Both the position numbers and the translations under genes were made by a program. A stretch of 64,000 nucleotides of DNA from Pseudoalteromonas luteoviolacea (GTDB taxonomy: Bacteria; Pseudomonadota; Gammaproteobacteria; Enterobacterales; Alteromonadaceae): NCBI RefSeq assembly GCF_001696455.1, contig NZ_MAUJ01000003.1, positions 76,735 through 140,734 of the forward strand. The letters are read 5' to 3'. Positions 46,126-54,821 of the stretch are shown here, piece by piece; position 1 is the first letter of the stretch; the number at the start of each line of letters is the position of its first letter. Below the pieces are notes generated by a model. The model was not told the DNA's origin. It searched no databases and saw nothing but the letters and a program-made list of their open reading frames with translations.

Positions 46126-47193
46126 ATGCGCAATTATTTATTCTTAGCTTTGTTGATACCTTTTTCGAGTTACTCTGCCACCATGCAACTGGCGTTTTTG
46201 GATGAGTTTATCATTCCCGCAAATTTACATGTTAATGGTGATGAAGTTGGCGGATTATCGAGTATTGAGTACGTTGATAGTAAGTACTTATTGATTGCCG
46301 ATGATGCTGATAAACCACGCTACTTTCAGGCAAGTATTGATATTGAAAAGAAGCAAATTACACAAGTAAAATTTGAAAAGTCTCATGCACTTGTGAACAA
46401 GGGCGCTAAATCAGGTTTTGTTGACCCTGAAAGCCTCCGTGCTATCCCCAACAGTAAAGACATCGTATGGTGTAGTGAAGGCAGCGTGAAATATCAACAA
46501 GCACCTGCAATCTACTTGCAGTCAAGCGATGGACTTTCTTCATTTAAGCTGCCAAAAATGTTCGATATTTCAGATAACGCTGGCCCAAGGCATAACGCGG
46601 TATTCGAGGGCTTAACACTGGCAATCTCAGGTAAAGGTATTTGGGCCTCAATGGAGGGGGCGCTCAAACAGGACGGTGAGGAGGCAAACATCAAACATGG
46701 CGCTATGGTGCGTATTTCACACTTTGATTTTGCAACTAAACAACTGGACAAGCAATTTGCCTATTATCTAGAACCACTTGTAAAGCGACCAGAAGCAAAA
46801 GCAGATGCTTTTCGCACCACGGGCTTGGTTGAAATACTTCAAGTCAATGAGCATCAGTTTTTAACCATGGAGCGCTCATACACGTCTGGACTGAAAGATG
46901 GTGGAAATAGCGTAAGTATCTACCTTATAGATATTGAAAAAGCGACAGACATCAAAACCATGGCATCTCTCAAAAATCAGCAATACCGCCCTGCTGAAAA
47001 AACGTTGGTGTTAGATATGGAAACAGTTAAAGCGCAATTGGGCTCACAGCATATAGATAACTTAGAGGGGATGACGTTTGGCCCTAAACTCGCCAACGGT
47101 AATCAAAGCTTATTAATGGTGTCTGATAACAACTTTAATGTACATGGTAAGCAACTCAGCCAAGTATTATTGTTTGAGGTTAAAACAAAGTAA
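46126..47193 (+). CDS. esterase-like phytase family protein
   Basis: 355 aa from the ATG at 46126, where MRNYLFLALLIPFSSYSA forms a signal peptide; the longer TTG frame is unlikely. The mature protein is a single beta-propeller domain of the 'esterase-like activity of phytase' family. Visible family segments are G-L-S-S-I-E-Y, D-P-E-S-L-R, N-A-V-F-E-G-L-T-L, R-T-T-G-L-V-E-I, and I-D-N-L-E-G-M-T-F-G-P near the end. Members are secreted or periplasmic; phosphatase/esterase activity is assumed for the family. A 13-bp hairpin follows. Confidence 0.85.
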   Translation: MRNYLFLALLIPFSSYSATMQLAFLDEFIIPANLHVNGDEVGGLSSIEYVDSKYLLIADDADKPRYFQASIDIEKKQITQVKFEKSHALVNKGAKSGFVDPESLRAIPNSKDIVWCSEGSVKYQQAPAIYLQSSDGLSSFKLPKMFDISDNAGPRHNAVFEGLTLAISGKGIWASMEGALKQDGEEANIKHGAMVRISHFDFATKQLDKQFAYYLEPLVKRPEAKADAFRTTGLVEILQVNEHQFLTMERSYTSGLKDGGNSVSIYLIDIEKATDIKTMASLKNQQYRPAEKTLVLDMETVKAQLGSQHIDNLEGMTFGPKLANGNQSLLMVSDNNFNVHGKQLSQVLLFEVKTK

Positions 47194-47729
47194 CCTGCCT
47201 CCTACTGGGCACGCTAAGTGTGTGTTGAAACGAGCAACGCCTTTATAGCTCGTTTCAACAGCGGCTTTATCCAATTGTAAAATACGGCAAACTAAATCTA
47301 CATATTCCGATGACACTGTTGCCTATGCTCAAGGGTTTTCGTGTTGTGGTATTTAATTTACGGGTATTTGAGATTGCCACTTTGATACAGGGCAGAAACC
47401 ATGCGAACTCGTCTACTTAACGTCGACACTTATTCCCTTAAAATACCTCACTCACATTCATTCTAATTTAATAAAAGCGCATGGGCACGATTATGTAGAC
47501 AAAGTTAATCCGTCTAAAAATCACTCACCTCATCATCCAAAAAATAAAAAACACCAATAAAAAATTAACAACAATAAAACAAATAAAAAACACACGCTAT
47601 ATTTATTAAAATTAAAAAAACCAAAAAACATTAAAATAAAAATCAGATCAATAAATAGAAAAATACATATTGACTTTAACAACCAAAAGAAAAATCATAA
47701 ATATATTATTTATATTAAAAGGAACTATA
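47194..47729. other. intergenic, very AT-rich at right, with hairpin
   Basis: The hairpin at 47223-47260 closes the preceding gene. From about 47450 the sequence is extremely A-rich and should hold the promoter of the next gene. No coding frame is supported. Confidence 0.45.
47223..47260 (+). terminator. 13-bp hairpin after phytase-like gene
   Basis: TGTTGAAACGAGC (47223-47235) pairs perfectly with GCTCGTTTCAACA (47248-47260). No strong U-run follows. Confidence 0.5.
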
Positions 47730-48611
47730 ATGAAACTAGGCAAGAAATCATTTGCGCTCGCATTATCATTTGGTACAGCATTCTCAGCACAGGCAATTGA
47801 GTACCTATATAGTTATGATAGTGTATTAAATGGCTTAGATGATAAAACCAATATTGCGTATATAGATCTTAACAGGCAAGGGAGTATCTTACACGGCACT
47901 AGTCCAGATGGTGGCGTTTTATCTGGCACAATTGAGCAGATCAATAACACACACTTAGGCTCTGGTGAGGTGGAGCGCTTCTCATTTAAACTACTCGAAA
48001 ATGGCAGCCTAAAATGGTTTACAGGCCATGCCACAAATACGGGCTGGCGTGGCGCATGGTTTGGTCCTAATGGAGAGCAAGGAGACTTTACGATCGATGC
48101 TAAAGCGCCTTCGAACATTGTACCTAAGGCGGCTGATGTACTTGAATTTAAAGCAGATACAATCTTTTCTGGTGGTCGTTATGACAAGCACAATTACTGG
48201 AACGAAGACTTTTTAGTTGATTTACACGGTCTAGGGCCTATTCCGTTTGCCGACGTAGATCAGCGTAAAGGCGTTTTGGTGCAATCTGATAATGGTGGCT
48301 TGCCTTTCCCAATGTCTTTTGAAATCACATTTAAAAGATCTTTTACGCTTCAGACGTTTAGACTGGGCTCAATCAACAATGGGCAAGGAACCAGATTAAC
48401 TCAGTTTAACTTTGATGTTTGGGACGGAACTCAATGGGTGAACAAGGGTAAATTCAATTTCCCAGCCATTGAAGAACGCAGAACATTCGAAAAAAATGAG
48501 TTCACATTAGATGAAATTGTAACAACCAACAAAATACGAGTTTCAGCAATGGGGACAGCTGATATGTCAACAAATGGACGAGTTTTCATGTGGGGGTTGT
48601 CTTTCCACTAA
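47730..48611 (+). CDS. secreted hypothetical protein, paired with fibrinogen-like gene
   Basis: 293 aa from the ATG at 47730 with AAGGAAC upstream. The signal peptide MKLGKKSFALALSFGTAFSA is followed by an N-terminal domain of ~110 aa with L-S-G-T-I, F-S-F-K-L, G-H, G-W-R-G-A-W-F and G-E-Q-G-D-F. That domain matches, in order, the N-terminal domain of the next gene (L-S-G-A, F-E-I, G-H, Y-Q-G-S-W, S-G-D-W). The C-terminal ~160 aa (F-E-I-T-F-K-R-S-F-T-L-Q-T-F, F-D-V-W-D-G-T-Q-W-V) looks like a discoidin/F5-8C-type beta sandwich for binding sugars. No enzyme motif is seen. Adhesive or carbohydrate-binding role is inference. Confidence 0.68.
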   Translation: MKLGKKSFALALSFGTAFSAQAIEYLYSYDSVLNGLDDKTNIAYIDLNRQGSILHGTSPDGGVLSGTIEQINNTHLGSGEVERFSFKLLENGSLKWFTGHATNTGWRGAWFGPNGEQGDFTIDAKAPSNIVPKAADVLEFKADTIFSGGRYDKHNYWNEDFLVDLHGLGPIPFADVDQRKGVLVQSDNGGLPFPMSFEITFKRSFTLQTFRLGSINNGQGTRLTQFNFDVWDGTQWVNKGKFNFPAIEERRTFEKNEFTLDEIVTTNKIRVSAMGTADMSTNGRVFMWGLSFH

Positions 48612-48911
48612 ACTGACCAAACGATCACAATTAGTGGACACTCAATATACGGTCCACTAATTTACAAAAAATAAAGTATATAAAATAGGCTTGTACAACA
48701 AAAACGCAAAGCTAATAAAAATTAACTAATAAAAACCGCACATCAATTAAGAGAGAGAAAAAATTATTAAACAATTAATATTCCCTCACCATAAAATCAT
48801 ACCAACTCTTATGTTTTATTGAAAAACTACCCGCAATAAAACTTTTGCGCACAATTGAACACGTATAAAAACGATTTATCCTACTTTCTCGACAAACGTT
48901 AAGGAATTAAC

Positions 48912-49952
48912 ATGAAAAATCCATGGCCTTTATTATCATTTGCCGTAATAAGCAGCAGCGTATTTGCACAGCAAGCACAGTTTGATGGAACGTATAAACT
49001 CAAGATGGACTCCGAACATAATGGTGTTCTCTCTAACGAAGTAACATCTGAGTATGCTTTTCAAGGGTTTAATACGCACTTTATTGCCACCTCTGTTGAA
49101 AAGATTTTATCAGGTGCCACTAGCGCAAACGGTACTAGCATTCGATTTGAAATAAGCGATCTAGTATCTGGCCAAAATCAGTACTTTTCTGGGCATAAAG
49201 GTCCAAGCGGTAGTTACCAAGGTAGTTGGCACAGTAATGATGGTACCTCTGGTGATTGGGGTCTTGTGAATAATCAGCAACAGGCCTTTACAACATGTAA
49301 GCAGATTCTAGACGCTGGTGCCAGCACTGGCGATGGCATCTATGAGATTGTTGACGACAATAATGAGCCCATGTCGGTTTATTGTGACATGACTTCTCAC
49401 GGCGGTGGTTGGACATTAGTCGGAAGCTACCCAAGCACAGCAGCAGGCGGGGTTAGACGGATCACAGAGTATGGTCAATTACCTGAAACTAACCCAACTA
49501 ATCCGACAAAACTATGGCTATATCAGGGCGACCTTTCTAGGTTCAGCGATGCAAAAGAACAAGTTGCTTGCCCTGTTGGCGCGTATTGTGACAATGGCAA
49601 AACAGCCTTTGCGGACAATCTAACCACGCATGAACTTGGCCTAGTTCGATACTCTTGGGGTTACTTAGACCGCGTGGATCATATGCCAGAGCTGATTAAA
49701 ATTCCAGCTTGTAGAACCGATTACAACGATGCGAGTACATTGAAAACAGCCTGTGTTAACCCTGCGTACCTACAATGGGACGACACAGTTTACCGCCCAA
49801 CGTACCAAGTTGGTTGGCAGATTGATTTATATGGTACGACTCACTGTTGGGTAGCGCGTGGTGAATACAAACAGACTGGCAAAGGCTCTACACGATGCAT
49901 TACAAACGCAGAACCAAACGGCTCTACGTTCGCCTTGCTTTGGATGCGTTAA
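48912..49952 (+). CDS. secreted fibrinogen-like (YCD-GGGW) domain protein
   Basis: 346 aa. A signal peptide (MKNPWPLLSFAVISSSVFAQ) precedes the N-terminal domain shared with the upstream gene. The C-terminal domain (about 130-346) has the bacterial fibrinogen-like signature: T-C-K-Q-I-L-D, then G-I-Y-E-I, then S-V-Y-C-D-M-T-S-H-G-G-G-W-T-L-V-G. It has eight or more cysteines in the second half, suiting disulfides. Fibrinogen-like domains in animals and intelectins bind glycans; the bacterial role is not known. AAGGAATT precedes the ATG. It has its own promoter-like AT-rich spacer and a downstream hairpin. Confidence 0.82.
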   Translation: MKNPWPLLSFAVISSSVFAQQAQFDGTYKLKMDSEHNGVLSNEVTSEYAFQGFNTHFIATSVEKILSGATSANGTSIRFEISDLVSGQNQYFSGHKGPSGSYQGSWHSNDGTSGDWGLVNNQQQAFTTCKQILDAGASTGDGIYEIVDDNNEPMSVYCDMTSHGGGWTLVGSYPSTAAGGVRRITEYGQLPETNPTNPTKLWLYQGDLSRFSDAKEQVACPVGAYCDNGKTAFADNLTTHELGLVRYSWGYLDRVDHMPELIKIPACRTDYNDASTLKTACVNPAYLQWDDTVYRPTYQVGWQIDLYGTTHCWVARGEYKQTGKGSTRCITNAEPNGSTFALLWMR

Positions 49953-49968
49953 TCACTCGGAATACTAA

Positions 49969-49998
49969 TTAAGCTAGGGCTATTTCGCCCTAGTTTAA
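49969..49998 (+). terminator. terminator after fibrinogen-like gene
   Basis: CTAGGGC (49974-49980), loop TATTTC, GCCCTAG (49987-49993), flanked by TTAA/TTTAA, giving a longer stem. Confidence 0.6.
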
Positions 49999-50019
49999 TC
50001 CCTCTGCGTACTACACGAT

Positions 50020-51132
50020 CTAGCCTACAACACTTAGCGTTTCTTGAGCGTTAATTTGCTGTTTACTCTGCCAAAATTTAGAGTCTAGATAGCGCCTTTC
50101 GCGACGATAATGTCCCAGCAATTCATTTAAATAACTGTTGTATATATCGGTCATCGTTTTGCTGTACATGCCGAGAGATTGTTTATTACCTTTAAATAAG
50201 TCATCTATCGCAATTGCCGCTTTTTCAGCCATATAGATTGCCGTTGTCATTCCGTGTGAAGACAGAGGGTCAAATGACATTGCCGCATCGCCAGCCAGTA
50301 ACCAATTATTCCCACTTAATCGACTAACAATATGACTGCTTGCATTTAAGACCTTCACCTCAAAAGCGCTGTTCGGTAGTATCTTTTTAAACCACTGCGT
50401 TTGACTGGCAATACCATGCCAATTTTTGGCTTGCTTTAACTTGCCAAAGTCTGGCGTATGTTGATTGCAAAATATGGCAATCATACTTTCTTTATCATTT
50501 ATTTTTGATACCAGTGTCCAACCATCCTCAATCGACTCTACGACCACTGATGGCTGCGCTTTTGAAGGTGTTTGGACAACAACATTCGCGACAAATGCAC
50601 TGAGTTTGTCAAATGTGTGTCTATGCAAGTTTAAGATTCTTGGCAAGTAACCTTGGCGACCACTGGCATCAAGTAAGAATCGAGCTCGGACCTTGATGTC
50701 GGTCTCTGTGACGTAACTTCTAACAATACACTCCCAACCCCCCTCTTGCTCTGAAACTTCCTTCACTTTACCTGAGATCACACATGCACTCGGCAGTTGC
50801 GCCTTCACTTGCCTTACCAACGCGCGTTTGTCTACCTTCCAACCATGATGATGCGCCACCAAAGGTGCTGCTTGTAGTATATGCGTGCCCCACGCTGAAA
50901 CCATGCCCGAATGTTTAAAATGCGGTGACACGTTAAGCAAATCGAAAAGCCCGAGCCGCTGAAGCATAGGTTCGATACTTGCAGGGAGACTTTCCGCCAA
51001 TCTCAATTGAGAAGTGACACGATCATCGATTAGCGCAACCTGATAGCCTTTGTCGACTAGCTGCTTGGCTGCAACAGTCCCAGTAATACCGCCACCGACG
51101 ATTAAACAGTCATACTCTAACCCATCGTTCAT
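50020..51132 (-). CDS. LodB-like FAD-dependent oxidoreductase
   Basis: 370 aa. The N-terminal FAD-binding motif is D-C-L-I-V-G-G-G-I-T-G-T-V-A-A-K. The second FAD motif is L-L-A-G-D-A-A-M-S-F-D-P-L-S-S-H-G-M. This is the tryptophan-halogenase-like flavoprotein group to which LodB and GoxB belong. LodB is needed for the post-translational building of the quinone cofactor in its LodA partner. It lies directly downstream of the LodA-like gene on the same strand, as in Marinomonas lodAB. AAAGGA precedes the ATG, right after an intercistronic hairpin. Confidence 0.88.
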   Translation of the reverse strand: MNDGLEYDCLIVGGGITGTVAAKQLVDKGYQVALIDDRVTSQLRLAESLPASIEPMLQRLGLFDLLNVSPHFKHSGMVSAWGTHILQAAPLVAHHHGWKVDKRALVRQVKAQLPSACVISGKVKEVSEQEGGWECIVRSYVTETDIKVRARFLLDASGRQGYLPRILNLHRHTFDKLSAFVANVVVQTPSKAQPSVVVESIEDGWTLVSKINDKESMIAIFCNQHTPDFGKLKQAKNWHGIASQTQWFKKILPNSAFEVKVLNASSHIVSRLSGNNWLLAGDAAMSFDPLSSHGMTTAIYMAEKAAIAIDDLFKGNKQSLGMYSKTMTDIYNSYLNELLGHYRRERRYLDSKFWQSKQQINAQETLSVVG

Positions 51133-51147
51133 TGATACATCCTTTTG

Positions 51148-51171
51148 CTAAAGGCACCAAAGTGCCTTTAG
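51148..51171 (-). promoter_or_regulatory. intercistronic hairpin between lodA-like and lodB-like genes
   Basis: Perfect 10-bp stem CTAAAGGCAC (51148-51157) and GTGCCTTTAG (51162-51171), loop CAAA. It sits between the lodA-like stop and the lodB-like ribosome site. Without a U-run it may act as a partial terminator or RNA stabiliser, lowering LodB relative to LodA. Confidence 0.5.
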
Positions 51172-51183
51172 TATTTGTCACCT

Positions 51184-53634
51184 TTAATTTTTATCAGCTT
51201 CGCTGTAAGCGACATAAACCACATTGGGAATGCCAGACGCACCGGGGTCATCAACAGGCCTTGCCATCACCATCCCCATTTTTTTCCACTGACTTACCAT
51301 CTGAATGAGCCCATTGGTATAGCCCCCTTCAGCGTGATAACCAACAAAACCTAGGTCCGCAGTATGGAGCCACTCCAAACGCTGTGAGAACTGCTCTAAA
51401 CGCATATGTGCGAAGGTCTCTGCTGACATGCCTTGCGCAATATTGTGTGTCATGCCATTAATTTCGGGTAGATCGGCTGATTGGCTGTCTTTGAACTTTT
51501 CATATCTAGCAAGTGGCAGTACATGCACCGGCAAATTAGCCGCCCACCATGAAGGGATTGGAAAATCTTCAGGCGTATATACCGCTTGGCAACTCGCCGC
51601 ATCGGATTGCCAAGGGATCCCCATCCACTTGGTTAAATCACCGGGCGTGCTTCGCCACAACCACGCCGCTTCTGAATTGGGATCGACGGACTCCGTAACG
51701 TTGTCTACTGCAATCACATGTCCAAAGTCTTGATACATATTCGGTGAATTTAGTCCCTGTAGATCTTGCTTAAGCCTAAACTCTCTTAGGCCTAATAAAT
51801 TGATCTCTGGTGTCACGCCACTTACATACTGGTTATCGCTATAAATTAAGTTGTGACGCATTGGCCAAGTCAGTTCAACACCCGGGTGGAACCCGCCACC
51901 ATATAACGCATCGAGCGCGCCACGCGCGCAGAGCAATGCGCTGTTTTTAGCGTGTTTGAATTGTTCACTATAAAAGATGCCAAGTTCTTCAATCGTCCGT
52001 GAGCTGTCTTTTTCGGCTTGTGTGACTGTAAAATCTCCCGTCGCCCAATTTTGCAAGTGCTGATACATAAATGGCGGGATAGCAAACCACTGAACAGGGC
52101 TTCCTGGGTAATCTATACCGTCATTTGGATAAAACGGTAATTTCAATGAGGACGTTACTGGACGAGGTGCAATATCGGTCATGTCCTTACTGGGAATAAT
52201 CCGACTATTGTTCACCCATTCATTGCTACTTTGGTTAGGGTCAACGATGTCAACATCTTGGTCAAACAAGGGGTTTCTAAATTGATTGAAAATCCCTTCT
52301 CTTAGCGACTTTGCCGACGCAGTATTATCTAACAACTCTGAAAAGCTCAGTTCGCTATTTAATTCCCGAATTTGCGTGTTAACCGCATTATCTGAAAAGT
52401 CAGCTTGGTTTACCCACTGCATTCTGTAAAGTCGATACAAGATAGGAAACACATCACTAAATTGGGTCTCGAGTTTGTCTAAGTCCTGCTCTTTTAATGC
52501 CGCACCGGAGACCATGTCATACATAGTGACAATAGGTTCAATTTGCGGTGCATAATCAGGAGGTGTCGTGGCTATCCACGCGCTACTTTGTTCATCACTG
52601 ACTTCAAATGTATCGCCATTTTTAAGCTCAACAACCGCAGTCACACGACCATCACATATGTCGTCAAACCAATTTGAGTTATCTGCAAAATCCGTATTCT
52701 GCGAAGAAGGAGACAGAGCTTGAGAAACCCCATTACCAGCGTAAAATCTCAACACACCGTCATTGCTGCACTCTAAAGAACCTTGCAGTACATTGTGGCG
52801 CTCTGACAAGTTAAGTAGATCGCTTAAACGGTTGTTTTTATCAGGTTCGTTTGCAGGGAACTTGCCACTGAGTTTGACCTGAGTCTGGCAATTACTCGAT
52901 ACACTCCCTTGGCTTGAGATCACCAGCTGCTTTCTGAGGCTATTGGTAATCACATTTGGGTTTCTTCGCTTCGCTGTCATCGCAGGAGCGAGTCTGTGTT
53001 TGCTGACATTTTTACTCAGATTACCACTACCCTGTGTATGCAGTGACAGATCCAAAGCGTTGTTGTAGTCATACCAAAATGACTTTTTATTGGCCACCTC
53101 AACATACCAAGTGACTTTATCTCCCTCTTCCAGCTTCAATTTTTCGACTGGATTGCCCTGTTCGTCGCATTTATATACGTAAAAGTTTTGTGCTTGCTTT
53201 TTGACGGCATGTAAATAGTGGTCATTCAGCACCTTAAGTATTGCATCTTTGATTTGTTGCAATACAGATTGATAATTTCCCACCTCTATAAATTCTAAGT
53301 TATCAAGGCTGCGCACAAGCTGTGATTGCGGTACCAAATTTGATAACTGAAGTACGTTAAGGCATTTTTCGATATCTGCTAATTCGAGGTTGCAAGTATT
53401 ATTAGCAATCAGTTCTTTATGGACTCGTTCTATTTCCGGTGTAGCTCGCACATCAAAGGCATTATCGACTAAAGATTTGAGTTCTTGCTCCGTAACTAAA
53501 TACTGTACATCAGTATCATACAAATGAGCCCAAGGTACCTCAGGAGTGGACAGAGATAGTGACTTGATTGCGGGACCATTACCAACTCTCGCAATACCCA
53601 GAGGCGGGTAAATTTTATACTGACTATTTGTCAT
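51184..53634 (-). CDS. LodA/GoxA-like (CTQ-family) amino-acid oxidase
   Basis: 816 aa. It starts like the family: Y-K-I-Y-P-P-L-G-I-A-R-V-G-N-G. The C-terminal region holds G-G-G-F-H-P-G-V-E-L-T-W (579-590) and P-G-D-L-T-K-W-M-G-I-P-W-Q (664-676), both strong family segments. LodA and GoxA oxidise lysine or glycine, releasing ammonia and antibacterial H2O2, using a cysteine-tryptophylquinone. Tryptophans (W670, W676) are present. However, the residue just before the GG-x-F-x-P-G motif, where I recall the cofactor Cys, is Leu577 (D-A-L-Y-G-G); the nearest Cys is C569. It has no signal peptide. Substrate unknown. Confidence 0.87.
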   Translation of the reverse strand: MTNSQYKIYPPLGIARVGNGPAIKSLSLSTPEVPWAHLYDTDVQYLVTEQELKSLVDNAFDVRATPEIERVHKELIANNTCNLELADIEKCLNVLQLSNLVPQSQLVRSLDNLEFIEVGNYQSVLQQIKDAILKVLNDHYLHAVKKQAQNFYVYKCDEQGNPVEKLKLEEGDKVTWYVEVANKKSFWYDYNNALDLSLHTQGSGNLSKNVSKHRLAPAMTAKRRNPNVITNSLRKQLVISSQGSVSSNCQTQVKLSGKFPANEPDKNNRLSDLLNLSERHNVLQGSLECSNDGVLRFYAGNGVSQALSPSSQNTDFADNSNWFDDICDGRVTAVVELKNGDTFEVSDEQSSAWIATTPPDYAPQIEPIVTMYDMVSGAALKEQDLDKLETQFSDVFPILYRLYRMQWVNQADFSDNAVNTQIRELNSELSFSELLDNTASAKSLREGIFNQFRNPLFDQDVDIVDPNQSSNEWVNNSRIIPSKDMTDIAPRPVTSSLKLPFYPNDGIDYPGSPVQWFAIPPFMYQHLQNWATGDFTVTQAEKDSSRTIEELGIFYSEQFKHAKNSALLCARGALDALYGGGFHPGVELTWPMRHNLIYSDNQYVSGVTPEINLLGLREFRLKQDLQGLNSPNMYQDFGHVIAVDNVTESVDPNSEAAWLWRSTPGDLTKWMGIPWQSDAASCQAVYTPEDFPIPSWWAANLPVHVLPLARYEKFKDSQSADLPEINGMTHNIAQGMSAETFAHMRLEQFSQRLEWLHTADLGFVGYHAEGGYTNGLIQMVSQWKKMGMVMARPVDDPGASGIPNVVYVAYSEADKN

Positions 53635-54157
53635 GGGTTGTCCTTAAAATAACTAAATATGAAATGTTAATGAGCCAAAAACACGTCTTATGTCGAACTT
53701 ATGGTTGTTCAAATTCAACTTGGACTCACACGCTGGTTTACTTCGCTATTTTGAGTTAACTGCATAGCGCCGTTATTGAGAACTTCAATCCTTAAAAGCG
53801 CAATTAAGCTATGTGACATCATCTATTTAATGAAAAATTCACAGCCTTAAATTTTATTCGAAAGACATAATTGCTTTGAGAGAAGGCATTTAAACCATTG
53901 CCCGCTACAAATATGACTTGAAAAAGATTTTTCATAGCAACCAAAGACATAGTCTCTCCTTAGAAAGTTGAAATACGCATTCTTTCAATTACGGGTAGGA
54001 CAACTAGTTTAGTAACAAATACAAAACATTCCATTACATATTATTACGCCGAGTGCAGACAATTCGCTCAGCCCCATTAATGCGTAACACGGTGTAATAG
54101 TAAACATATGCATAATAAACTAAGTTTAAATTTGAATTAGGCAAAGGAGTATCATTG
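53635..54157. other. intergenic upstream of lodA-like gene, with candidate small ORF
   Basis: Contains the 43-aa frame at 53819-53950 on the minus strand and the promoter region of rebB on the plus strand. Nothing else is supported. Confidence 0.45.
53819..53950 (-). CDS. candidate small protein upstream of lodA-like gene
   Basis: 43 codons from an ATG at 53948-53950 preceded by the strong ribosome site AAGGAGAG. The peptide has a hydrophobic N-terminal half (M-K-N-L-F-Q-V-I-F-V-A-G-N-G-L) and a basic C-terminus (F-R-I-K-F-K-A-V-N-F-S-L-N-R). It ends 184 bp before the LodA-like start on the same strand, so it could be a leader ORF or a small membrane-active peptide. It was read directly from the sequence; no family is known. 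Confidence 0.4.
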   Translation of the reverse strand: MSLVAMKNLFQVIFVAGNGLNAFSQSNYVFRIKFKAVNFSLNR

Positions 54158-54424
54158 ATGGCTTTTCCGACCGCAGTTAACAGTCAAATTACAGATTCAG
54201 TTTCGCAAGTAAATACTAAGGTGCTGGGTGACGCACCAGCAGTTGCAACAGGTAACTTTATGATTGCAACAAGCCAAGCGCTGTCTAACGCAGCCCACAA
54301 CGCAACCGTGGGGCAGCAAAATAACGCTGTCACGGCCCAAGCGGCTTTAGTTCAAGGCGTGAATACTTTGTATTGTGTGGACATGAAAGCGACATCGAAA
54401 GGGGTTACCATGATCTATCGCTAA
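54158..54424 (+). CDS. rebB: RebB family R-body protein
   Basis: 88 aa from the ATG at 54158 with AAAGGAG 8 nt upstream. It reads M-A-F-P-T-A-V-N-S-Q-I-T-D-S-V, then V-L-G-D-A-P-A, then A-T-S-Q-A-L-S-N-A-A-H-N-A-T and Q-Q-N-N-A-V-T-A-Q-A-A. These are hallmark segments of RebA/RebB, the structural units of R-bodies: coiled protein ribbons that extend and burst membranes, first known from Caedibacter kappa symbionts. Only one Reb subunit is visible; type strains usually carry several plus rebC. It is monocistronic with a 13-bp terminator and is followed by DUF2589 genes. Confidence 0.92.
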   Translation: MAFPTAVNSQITDSVSQVNTKVLGDAPAVATGNFMIATSQALSNAAHNATVGQQNNAVTAQAALVQGVNTLYCVDMKATSKGVTMIYR

Positions 54425-54450
54425 GACCTTCGAGACGCATACTTATTTAA

Positions 54451-54490
54451 AAAAGAGCGTAGAAGTTATATGTCTATGCTCTTTTCATTT
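54451..54490 (+). terminator. intrinsic terminator after rebB
   Basis: AAAAGAGCGTAGA (54451-54463) pairs with TCTATGCTCTTTT (54473-54485), one G-U, followed by a T-rich tail. Confidence 0.8.
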
Positions 54491-54821
54491 TACTCCTTAA
54501 AAGTTTGCCCAATAAGCAAGAGATTAACCCACCACGCTCAGGGTATGCGTTCCATCGCGATTTTATCCTCTCGCCTAACTAGTTTGTGAGTATTGCTGGC
54601 GTGTTGATTAATCCCCTTCCTTGACTATAACCCTAAAGACAAAAGCGTTACTGACCTCAACGTCTCGTATGTTCCCCCGCATTTATCCTTAAACCCACCA
54701 ATTCCAACCCAAAGTAGCAGCTTTATCATAGCTAACTAAATATGCAGCTCAGGTAATACCCATTCGTAGTGCAAAGCACTTTAGTAAGCACTGCAATTAG
54801 ATCTCAAAAGAGGAGAAAAAT
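54491..54821. other. intergenic, no gene; promoter for DUF2589 operon expected
   Basis: No coding frame is supported. The terminator on its left means the DUF2589 operon needs its own promoter here. Confidence 0.45.
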
